Source: Tridacna crocea (lineage: Eukaryota; Mollusca; Bivalvia; Cardiida; Cardiidae). From it: a stretch of 64,000 bases of DNA. Under the pieces are notes generated by a model that searched no databases, was not told the origin of the DNA, and saw only the letters and a list, made by a program, of their open reading frames with translations. The DNA lies in NCBI GenBank assembly GCA_943736015.1, contig OX031058.1, positions 697,001 to 761,000 on the forward strand, in the 5' to 3' direction. This document shows, piece by piece, positions 21,797 to 64,000 of the stretch (the first letter of the stretch is position 1; the number at the start of each line of letters is the position of its first letter). The translations under genes were made by a program, and so were the position numbers.

Positions 21797-23075
21797 TTAG
21801 CTCACTTGAGCACAACGTGCTGGAGGGGAGCTTTTAGGATCACCAGGTGTCCGTCATGCGTCATCCGTCGTGCTTCGTGCGTCAGTGCATCGTCAACAGT
21901 TCTTTAAACATCAACTCCTCCTAAACTGCTGGATGGATTTGGACCAAACTTGGCTGGAATGTTCCTTGGGAGGTCCTCTTTAAAAATTGTTCACTGAATT
22001 TGATTCCATCAAAAACTCTGGTTGCCATGGCAAGGAAATATAATTTTTTAGGAAATTCTTTAAAAATCTTCTTCTCTGAAAGCGCTGGTCAGATTTTAAA
22101 ATAATTTCACACAGATGTTCTTTGGGTGACCCTTTTCAAAAATTGTTCGCGAAATTTTGATCTGTCAAGAAACATGGCTCTGGTGAATGGGGGCTTCTTG
22201 CAATATACAGAGATGAAGAAATTCTTAAAAATTCTTCTCTGAAACCGCTGGCCAGATTTTAAAATAATTTCACACAGATGTTCCTTTGGTGACCCTTTTC
22301 AAAAAGTGTTCGTGAAATTTTGATCCGTCAAGAAACGTGGCTCTGGTGAATGGGGGTTTCTTGCACTATACAGAAATGAAGAAATTCTTAAAAATTCTTC
22401 TTCTCAGAAACCGCTGGCCAGATTTTAAAATAATTTCACAAATATGTACCTTGGATGACCCTTTTCAAAAATTGTTCGCGAAATTGTGATTCATCAAGAA
22501 ACATGGCTCTGGTGAATGGGGGCTACTTGCACTATAGGGCAATGAAGAAATTCTTTAAAATTCTTCTTCTCTGAAACGGCTGGTCAGATTTTGGAAAATT
22601 TTCACAGAGATATTCCTTGGGTGACCCTTTTCGAAAATTGTTGGTGAAAGTTTGATTCGTCGAGAAACATTGCTCTGGTGAATGGGGGCTACTTGCACTA
22701 TATGGAAATGAAGAAATTCTTGAAAATTCTTCTTCTTTGAAACGGCTGGTCAGATTTGAAAATTGTTTCATGGAAATATTCCTTGAATGGGCTTTTTCAA
22801 AATTTGTTCGCGAAATTTTGATAGGTCAAGAAACATGGCTCTAGTGAATGGGGACTACTTGCACTGTACGGAAATTAAGAAACTCCTAAAAATTCTTCTT
22901 TTTTGAAACTGCTGGTCAGATTTTAAGAGGACTTTTACAGATTACCTTTTAAAAATTGCTTAGCATAATAATGATTTTATTTCCAGTGTTTCAATACCTT
23001 CAAAAAAAAAAAAAAAGGCTATGGTCCTCTCAAAAATTCAGGTGAGCGATCCAGGGCCATCTTGGCCCTCTTGTT
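21797..23075 (+). mobile_element. Long element with ~167-bp internal tandem repeats (5 units)
   Basis: Begins TTTTAGCTCACTTGAGCAC and ends TTCAGGTGAGCGATCCAGGG followed by GCCATCTTGGCCCTCTTG, so the ends are inverted (AGCTCACYTGA / TCAGGTGAGC). The core unit carries ATGGCTCTGGTGAATGGGGG every ~167 bp. No transposase frame. It lies just downstream of the ERMARD stop. The architecture resembles bivalve pearl-type elements. Confidence 0.8.
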
Positions 23076-23162
23076 TACAATATTTACATCTGGCCATGAG
23101 TTAGAAACATCTGCATATTTAAAGAGACTTACATTATTTAGAGCTTCCCTTCTATGTAACAT

Positions 23163-23436
23163 GCCTCTCCCTCAGGGTCATTAAAAGTTGGTATTGTGAG
23201 GTAAAGGATTAACCCATTTCCACACGATCCCTACTTTTGACTCCCCTGAGAAAGAAGCCTTTTGAAAACACTGTGGGAAAAGGAAAAAGTGCTGGTAACC
23301 AGCATTTTCTCCTTTTCCACAGTGTTTACTACCCTTCCCAGAACAAATTGCAATTTTTCAGCCAGCTTTATGTTGCCGTCTGCAAATGCTTTCAATTCGG
23401 ACCAGTCTAAAATTTTCTCGTTTGGTAAAGAGTTAA
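23163..23436 (+). mobile_element. Family A element and older right end
   Basis: 23209-23436 is TTAA-bounded and complete. 23163-23208 is a right-end remnant of an inverted copy. Confidence 0.8.
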
Positions 23437-23467
23437 GTCCTTACCAGACTATAAACTTCCAAGCCAT

Positions 23468-23752
23468 GGTAACTCTTTTGGTAGCATACATGACTTCAGA
23501 ACAGGGGGTCACCAGTTGATTTGGTCTATTTCTTTCCAGTGATTAGTGATAGTCATTGGAATGGGATTCATTCGGCTGTCACTACTGACCAGTGTTTTGA
23601 TGATAATTTGGGAAGGCAGCCAGTAGCTTGGAAAGAATTGGTAAATTGGTAAAAGGAACTCCAGTAAAACATGGATAGGTGCACTAGTTCCTGTGATATA
23701 ATTGAAATAATGTTGTAAATGCCTTTTAACTCTGTACAATCAATTAATCAAC
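23468..23752 (+). mobile_element. Type 1 SINE
   Basis: Degenerate head (TTTTGGTAGCATACATGAC), body GATTAGTGATAGTCATTGG, tail ATTGAAATAATGTTG and CAATCAATTAATCAA. Confidence 0.7.
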
Positions 23753-23756
23753 TATC

Positions 23757-23984
23757 ACGCTTCTTTCTCAAACGACAAATTTCAGACTCTTCAAAACTGA
23801 AAGAGTTTTCAGACGACAATTTTAACTTGCATAACAATGGCAAAAAATTATCCGAAGGGGCAGAAAACACTGTGGGAAAAGGAGAAATTGCTCGATATGA
23901 GCAATTCGTTTTTTTTTTCCAGTGTTTTCAAAAGACTTTTTTCTGAGACACGTAAAAACAAGGGCTTGTTTGGGAAAGGGTTAA
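23757..23984 (-). mobile_element. Subfamily C element, inverted
   Basis: Core GAGAAATTGCTCGATATGAG, right end TTGTTTGGGAAAGGG at TTAA 23981-23984. Confidence 0.75.
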
Positions 23985-24411
23985 AAAAAATGAAGACTCG
24001 CCCAAATTCAAAACATTGCCAAAAACGATTGAAATGTGGATCAAATGATAGATCTAGTCTTTGATAGGGTAGAAACATTGAGAGAAAAGGAGAAAATACT
24101 GGTTGTCAGCATATTCTCCATTTCCCATAATGTTTTCAAAAGGCTTTCATCTTTGGGGTCGTTAAATCTGGGGATTGTATGGTAAAGATTTAATCTTTTT
24201 TTAGCACACAATGATGACTTTTGACAACCCTGAGGTAGAGAAAACATTGTGGGAAAAGGAGAAAATGCTGGTAACTAGCATTTTCTCTGTTTCCCACAGT
24301 TTTCTACCCTTCCCAAATCAAATTTCGATTTTTCAGACACATTTATTTTGTCATCTGCAAATGCTTTCAAACTGGACCACTCTATAAAATTGCCATTCGG
24401 TAAAGAATTAA
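23985..24411. mobile_element. Two family A copies in opposite orientation
   Basis: 23985-24193 is inverted and diverged. 24190-24411 is direct, shares TTAA 24190-24193 and ends at TTAA 24408-24411. Confidence 0.7.
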
Positions 24412-24445
24412 GAGACATGCAAATACAAAAGAAATCAAACAAACA

Positions 24446-24935
24446 AGAGGGCTTAATGGCCCTGAATTGCTCACCTGAGCCTTTTTAGTTTTTTAGAGAA
24501 GGTTATACATACAAAGTGAAACAAACACTCTGACCAGCTTCCTAGAGATTTGGTCTTGACTCGTGTGCCGACAGATTTTTAAGATTTTTCCAGTCTTACC
24601 AACATTAAAGTTCATAACAAAAGCATAGATGATATACATACAGCACTTGACAGGATTCAAACCTGGCATAATCTACCTGACTATATCAAGAAAAACATTC
24701 TGATCAACTTGCATGAGCACAGGACTGAAAATATGGCCTCCAGACTGAAGCCTAGAGTTTTCTAAACTTTGTCCCTATGGGCCTACTTGTTGGCCTGATA
24801 TGATACAAGATATCTGACTAAGTTGAGATATCATCAAGACGAAAATTTGAAAAGTGGTCACCAGAGTGCACACATGATTTTTTATAAGATTTGCCAAAGT
24901 GAATTACCCTTTGACTCCACTTGACCAATTTTCAA
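24446..24935 (-). mobile_element. Inverted relic of a long GCTCACCTGA-ended element
   Basis: AAGAGGGCTTAATGGCCCTG and GCTCACCTGAGCC are the reverse of the right end seen at 23040 and 27470. The interior is diverged, without clear tandem units. Confidence 0.55.
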
Positions 24936-25005
24936 ACTCTGTCATTTTAGACAGAAATTCTTACCAACTTTCATGGGTGTTAGAATGAATTTATTGGTAT
25001 CTAGA

Positions 25006-25141
25006 GCATTATCTCCTTTTTCCATGATGTTTTCTAACTTATAAAAGACAAATTCCATCATTTGAACCACATTCAATTTGTCGTCTGTAAACGCTTCCAA
25101 TTCAGACAAGTCAGAAATTTTATGGTTTGGCAAAGAATTAA
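25006..25141 (+). mobile_element. Family A right half
   Basis: From the palindrome arm to TTAA 25138-25141. Confidence 0.65.
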
Positions 25142-25339
25142 GCTAAAAAAGTGAAATTGTAAAACTTGGCAGTCCTATTTGATAAACTTTGAGTAAAGAG
25201 CTAAAACCATGATATCATAGTTACTCTGCTATCTTGTATGTTCTTCATTCCATTCGGTAGATGTGGACCATCTTGTACTGTGTGGTTTTGAAAGTGGTTA
25301 GTTTTGACCCACCACTGATTAAAGCCAATGGTGGGATCA

Positions 25340-25567
25340 CCACATGACATAGTTATAACCCCCACAACGAAGTCTGTCTGTCCGTCAGTCCAACAGTCCG
25401 TATCTCTGTAGACACAAATTTGTCAGGAGCAATTCTCCAACACTTTTAAAGGTTCTGAACTCAAATTTACACAGTTATATATGAAGTGTTCCTATATATA
25501 TGAAGGTGTGCATGTGAAATTTTCAGGACCCTGCTGCAATTTGTAGCGGAACTATCTTTTTTCAACT
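25340..25567 (+). repeat. Fragment with CTGTCTGTCCGTC start
   Basis: Dispersed-repeat-like start (CCCCCACAACGAAGTCTGTC) running into the next element. No gene seen. Confidence 0.4.
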
Positions 25568-27502
25568 TTTTAGCTCACCTGAGCACAACATGCTCAAGGG
25601 GAGCTTTTAGGATCACCGGGTGTTCGTCGTGCATTGTCCGTCGTGCGTCGTCAACAATTCTTTAAACATCAACTCCTCCTAAACTGCAGGGCGGATTTGG
25701 ACCAAACTTGGCAGGAATGTTCCTTGGGAGGTCCTCTTTAAAAACTGTTCACAGAATTTGATTCCATCAAAAACTCTGGTTGCCATGGCAACTAAATGGA
25801 ATTTTTTAGCAAATTCTTTAAAAATCTTCTCCTCTAAAACCGCTGGTTGGATTTTGAAATAATATCACAGATATGTTCCTTGGGTAACCCTTTTCAAAAA
25901 CTGTTCGTGAAATTTTGATCCGTCAAAAAATGTGGCTCTGGTGAATGGGGGCTACTTGCACTATACAGAAATGAAGGAATTCTTTAAAAATGTTCTCCTC
26001 TGAAACCACTGGTCAGATTTTGAAATAATTTCAGAGAGTTGCTCCTTGGGTCACCCTTTTCAAAAATTGTTCGCGAAATTTTGATCCGTCAAGAAACATG
26101 GCTCTGGTGAATGGGGGCTACTTGCACTATACAGAAATGAAGAAATTCTTAAAAATTCTTCTTCTCTGAAACCACTGGTCAGATTTTGAAATAATTTCAG
26201 AGAGTTGCTCCTTGGGTCACCCTTTTCTAAAAGTGTTCACAAAATTTTGATTGGTCAAGAAACATGGCTCTGGTGAATGGGGGCTTCTTGCACTATACAG
26301 AAATGAAGAAATTCTTAAAAATTCTTCTTCTGTGAAACAGCTTGTTAGATTTTGAAATAATTTCACAGAGTTGTTCCTTGGGTGACCCTTTTCAAAAATT
26401 GTTCGCGAAATTTTGATTGGTCAAGAAACATGGCTCTGGTGAATGGGGGCTACTTGCACTATACGGAAATGAAGAAATTCTTAAAAATTCTTTTTCTCTG
26501 AAACAGCTGGTTAGATTTTGAAATAATTTCACAGACTTGTTCCTTGGATGACCCTTTTCAAAAAGTGTTCGTGAAATTTTGATCCGTTTAGAAACATGGC
26601 TCTGGTGAATGGGGGCTACGTGCACTATACGGAAATGAAGACATTCTTAAAAATTCTTATTCTCTGAAACAGCTGGTTAGATTTTGAAATAATTTCACAG
26701 ACTTGTTCCTTGGATGACCCTTTTCAAAAAGTGTTCGCGAAATTTTGATCCATCAAGAAACATGGCTCTGGTGAATGGGGGCTACTTGCACTATACAGAA
26801 ATGAAGAAATTCTTGAAAATTATTCTTCTCTGAAATGGATGGACAGATTTTGAAATAATTTCACAGAGATGTTTCTTGGGTGATCCTTTTCTAACACTGT
26901 TCGCGAAATTTTGATTGGTCAAGAAACATGGCTCTGGTGAATAGGGGCTACTTGCACTATATGGAAATGAAGAAATTCTTGAAAATTCTTCTTTTCTGAA
27001 ACCCGTAGTCAGATTTTAAAATAATCTGACAGAGATGTTCCTTGAGTGACCCTTTTCAAAAGCTGTACATATAATTTTTATCCGTCAAGAAACATGGCTC
27101 TTGTGAATGGGGGCTACTTTTGCACTATACGAACATGATGAAATTCTTGAAAATTCTCTTTCTCTGAAACCCCTGGTCAGATTTTAAAAGAAATTTTCCG
27201 AAATGTTCCTTGGGTGACCCTTTTCAAAACTTGTTTGTAAATTTTGATCCATCAAGAAACATGGCTCTTGTGGATGGGGGCTACTTGCTCTTATACAGAA
27301 ATGAAGAATTCTTTGAAATTCTTCTTTTTGAAATTGATGGTCAGATTCCGAAATGACTTTTACAGGTGACCTTTTGAAAATTACTTGGCAAAATTATAAA
27401 CTTGGTTCCAATGTTTCAATACCTCAAAAAAAAAAAAAAAAAATAGACTATGGTCATCTCAAAAATTCAGGTGAGCGATCCAGGGCCATCTTGGCCCTCT
27501 GG
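25568..27502 (+). mobile_element. Long element with ~167-bp internal tandem repeats (about 9 units)
   Basis: Same family as 21797-23075: start TTTTAGCTCACCTGAGCAC, end TCAGGTGAGCGATCCAGGG. Unit marker GGCTCTGGTGAATGGGGG recurs from about 25930 to 27260 at 166-168-bp intervals. The copy-number difference from the 5-unit sister shows array expansion or contraction. Confidence 0.85.
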
Positions 27503-27604
27503 GGGTATAATCACGTCTAGTGATAGCTATGTAGAGCAATGGTGCAGTGAGCCGAGGGATTGAGCCCCATAAGAACAAATTAAAGCTTCGCAAAGCGGCG
27601 CATA

Positions 27605-28747
27605 TACGCCCGAAGGGGCTTGTCAGTGAAATGAGTTGAAATGACGGAAGGGATGAATGAAGAGTAGTTAATCTCCATGATAAAAAAAAAGAAGGGTGGC
27701 ACATTTACAAATTTTGTCAATTGCTGTTCTCCACAAGGTGTTCTATCAGTCTTGAAAGGTTCAAGATCATAGCTTTTATATTTTAGAAATTATGGCCCAG
27801 ACGAAAATTCAAAGAGAAAACTAACAAAGGGCAATAACTCAAAAAATAAAAGTGCCACAGTTATGGTTCATGTGTGAAGCACTTCTCTACAATGTGTTCT
27901 ATCAGTACTTGAAGTTCCAAGTTAATAGCTTTTATAGTTTAGAAGTTATGGCCTGGACAAAAATTCAAACTGAAAATTAACAAAGGGCTGTAACTCAAAA
28001 AATAACGGTGGCAGAGTTACGGTTCATGTGCACTGCACTTCTCCATAATGTGTTCTATCAGTGTATGAAGGTGCAAGTTATTAGCTTTTATAGTTTGGAA
28101 GTTATGGCCTGGACAAAAATTCAAAATAAAAATTAACAAAGGGCAATAACTCAAAAAATAAAAGTGGCAGAGTTATGTTTCATGTGCACTGAACTTCTTC
28201 ATAATGTGTTCTATCAGTGTATGTAGTTTCAATTTGATACCTTTTATGGTATGAAAGTTATGGCCTGAACAAAAATTCAAAGTGAAAAGTTGATTATTTC
28301 AGAAATCAAGGGCAGATAATTTTGGAACGCAAACAGCGATAAAAATTCCAAGACCCAGGTGCACAACTAGATATCATGGAGATTCATTGTGGCAAGTTTC
28401 AAATAATTCCGATGAAAACTGTAGGAGGAGTTGCACACACAAGAAATTGCTAACGAACGGACGGACGGACGGACGGTCTTACGAGACGGACCTTGTGAGG
28501 TCGAATTGCTCTTTATTCAATACACCAAAATAACCCCACAAACTTAACCCCACAAGCTAACCCTGACCCCACAAACCCTAAACCTACAACTCTAACCCTA
28601 ACCCTAACCCCATACCTACCAGATAGACAGAAGGAACCCCATAGAGACTAAATATACAATTACCCCTAACCCCACAATGTCGGGCTCGTAAGGGCGGACG
28701 GACGGACGACCGGGGGTATAACATAATACGACCCTTCGGGCGTATAA
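27605..28747. mobile_element. Pearl-like element: ~156-bp repeats plus ACGG microsatellite
   Basis: Inverted ends ATACGCCCGAAGGGG (27605-27619) and its counterpart ACCCTTCGGGCGTAT near 28731-28745. Inside are four units of about 156 bp (marker TGTTCTATCAGT near 27740, 27894, 28050, 28207), then a GGAC microsatellite (about 28458-28476) and a telomere-like CTAACCCTAACCCTAACCCC stretch near 28588. Bivalve pearl elements have a ~160-bp tandem core and an ACGG-type microsatellite; the assignment is inference. Confidence 0.65.
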
Positions 28748-28828
28748 TAATTGATTTCTCTTCTGGTTAAATCTGACTCCCGATATAAACCAAATATGCT
28801 ACCTGGTACAGACTAAGTTGGCCTGATG

Positions 28829-28905
28829 ACCCATTACCACAGAATATATCCCGAGTTTTAGCTATTTTTAGGAAGAAGCCGTTTCAAAAATAATCTGGGA
28901 AAAGT
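28829..28905 (+). mobile_element. Family A left-end fragment
   Basis: CCCATTACCACAGAATAT end and GGGAAAAGTAGA core remnant. Confidence 0.5.
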
Positions 28906-29249
28906 AGATTCAGTGCAGCTATATAGCCCTTGATCTCCAGGCAACGTGATCTGTACTTTATTTCTGAACCACGCAGGATCCCCTTTGAAAAAGAAATTCA
29001 TGTTTTAAATATAGCAATTATTTTAAACAATGCTTCGATTTTGTCCTTCAAATTGTAAAGTGAAAAGCAAATTATTCAAGAAAGGATATTGGTTTCTTTG
29101 AGACCAACGAAGAGTTTGGTGGAGTTGTGGTTTCCTACAATAGAATTTAAACCGATGTCGGGGTCGGACACAGATCGACAGCTCTAAGTGCTGGTAGTTC
29201 AAAGTCTGATAGGTGAGCGGGAGATCAGGGTACCAATCCGGCCGCGCTC

Positions 29250-29395
29250 CCACTCGTCTCAACTCGGTCGATTCCGTATGAAGGCTCCCACCACTCGAGT
29301 ATGCCGAATGTTGCTACGTATCACCATTCGGCAAACCTCGTTTGATCTGCTGATCTAGTTAAACGTAGTACGGAATTGGCCGAGTTGTTATGAGT
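29250..29395. repeat. Short hairpin-ended element upstream of HHIPL
   Basis: Arms CAACTCGGTCGATTCCGTA (29260-29278) and TACGGAATTGGCCGAGTTG (29369-29387) pair at 17 of 19 positions. A nested hairpin TGCCGAATG / CATTCGGCA lies at 29302-29332. The surrounding 28.9-29.7 kb is otherwise low in repeats, so promoter-distal control sequence is possible. Confidence 0.6.
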
Positions 29396-29742
29396 GAATG
29401 TATTATATGTAAAAGAACTTAAAAATTTTCACTTTAGTAAATTTTGGGCAATGTATTCTGGCTTATTTCCGTCCTCCGGTGTATGCCGGTCTTTCTAGTG
29501 ATGAGGGCTTTACGGCTAAATCTAAAACACCGTAGTACGTAGCAGACGACACTTGTAAATTTTTATATACTGAGTTGAGCTATATGTACATGGCATACAG
29601 TTTATAACATATACCTCTATGCCGAGCCTCATTGCGCGAAAATGTGTTGTTTACGGAAACTACCAGCATTTGAGTCATAATATAGGTATAAATTTGATTC
29701 ATTTGACCTAGATCTATTTCCCGACCATGTCTGTCACAATTT

Positions 29743-29948
29743 GAACTCTTTACCAAACCACAAATTTGGAGACTGGCCGAAATTCAAAGCATTTGCAGAC
29801 GACATAGTAAATTTAGCTGAAATTATTGTAGATGTCTGTGAAACCTTCTGGTAAAAGAAGAACAGCTTCTTCCGGTTTTCCATAAGATTTTCTAAAGCCT
29901 TTTTCCTCAGGATCGTTAAAACTTGGGAGATGTGCAGTAAATGGTTAA
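29743..29948 (-). mobile_element. Family A element 160 bp upstream of the HHIPL start
   Basis: Inverted diverged copy with a weak core; right TTAA 29945-29948. It lies within the presumed promoter region. Confidence 0.65.
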
Positions 29949-30048
29949 ATGACTGTATGTAATACAGATCTCAGTGTCCAGTCGTTTTCATTTTCCGCTC
30001 AACTGCGCCGACGTTCATGAATATGTATACACTTGCCTCTGGCGTTCT

Positions 30049-30056
30049 ATTTAAGT
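30049..30056 (+). promoter_or_regulatory. Possible TATA-like box of HHIPL
   Basis: TATTTAAG lies about 55 bp before the first in-frame ATG at 30109, leaving a short 5' UTR. This rests on position and motif only. Confidence 0.3.
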
Positions 30057-30108
30057 GCTACTAGAAACAGTAATTTACTTCAGTTATATAAACTGTGAAG
30101 ACTGTGAC

Positions 30109-63672
<33,564 letters not shown>

Positions 63673-63699
63673 GTAGGTTTGTGATGTACTGCTATCTCA

Positions 63700-63899
63700 T
63701 TGCAGAGCCTCAGATAGAGGGAGTGATTTTGATTTCAAAATTGAAAATATTAATTATTCTCCTCTAAACTCTATGTAGTAGGTACTCGTTAGAATTGTCT
63801 TATCAAGACGATTCTAATGAGTACCAACAACATAGAGTTTGGAAGAGAAATAACAGATTTAGAGTACAATCACTCCCTCTTGTCTGTAGCTCTTTCATT
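63700..63899. repeat. ~200-bp foldback sequence after HHIPL exon 7
   Basis: Arms AGAGGGAGTGATT / AATCACTCCCTCT and, further in, AACTCTATGTAGTAGGTACT / AGTACCAACAACATAGAGTT and TTAGAATTGTCTT / AAGACGATTCTAA. A distinct hairpin element starting 28 bp after the splice donor. Confidence 0.75.
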
Positions 63900-64000
63900 G
63901 TATATATTTTTACTGGAAACTTGAGAAACAATGTATTTCATAAATGAGAAATAATGTATGTTGCAGTTTCCATTTATTGGAAAAAAAACCCTCACTTTTA

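Noticed and set aside
28560..28620. A chromosome end (telomere)
   Set aside because: Only a few CTAACC units, embedded in a repeat element with sequence continuing on both sides.

Overview
The window is animal nuclear DNA: AT-rich, with two split genes on the + strand and short exons in long introns packed with transposon debris. Short non-autonomous elements, tRNA-derived SINEs, and long elements with ~160-bp internal repeats and an ACGG microsatellite (like the 'pearl' elements described in bivalves) suggest a mollusc, most likely a bivalve. That assignment is an inference.

Region 1 (1-21.7 kb) holds all but the 5' end of an ERMARD homologue (ER membrane-associated RNA degradation protein; the ungapped block [19 protein letters not shown] is diagnostic). 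I place 17 exons with consistent splice phases; the N-terminal exon(s) lie upstream of base 1. Region 2 (21.8-29.9 kb) is the intergenic gap, filled by two long internally tandem-repeated elements, a microsatellite-bearing element and smaller repeats. Region 3 (30.1-63.7 kb) is the 5' part of a HHIP-like (HHIPL1/2 type) gene: signal peptide, folate-receptor-like cysteine-rich domain and most of the GSDH beta-propeller on 7 exons; the gene runs off the right edge. A possible alternative 3'-terminal exon lies at 50804-50889.

Intron 1 of the HHIPL gene carries a complete LTR retrotransposon on the - strand (35402-41911): two 561-bp LTRs without visible differences, 4-bp target duplication TCCG, an 18-nt tRNA-Pro primer site and one fused gag-pol frame. 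Its domain order is Gag-protease-integrase-reverse transcriptase-RNase H, the copia-like order known from Gmr1-type Ty3/gypsy elements, and its Gag has a SCAN-like region. It is broken by a 221-bp TTAA element inserted in the RNase H region.

The dominant signal is a family of 200-230-bp foldback elements (called family A here, with subfamilies B and C). They sit between TTAA direct repeats, have ends like CCCTTTACC or CCCATTACCAC, and a near-perfect 67-bp central palindrome. Roughly 80 copies and fragments in both orientations occupy most introns. They break other repeats (minisatellite, SINEs, the retrotransposon), chain together sharing single TTAA sites, and repeatedly end 16-35 bp upstream of exons, where branch points and polypyrimidine tracts lie. 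TTAA targets and CCC/GGG ends suggest mobilisation by a piggyBac-type transposase, but no transposase gene is present. Several other foldback families, two of them also TTAA-flanked, and nested SINEs complete the picture.
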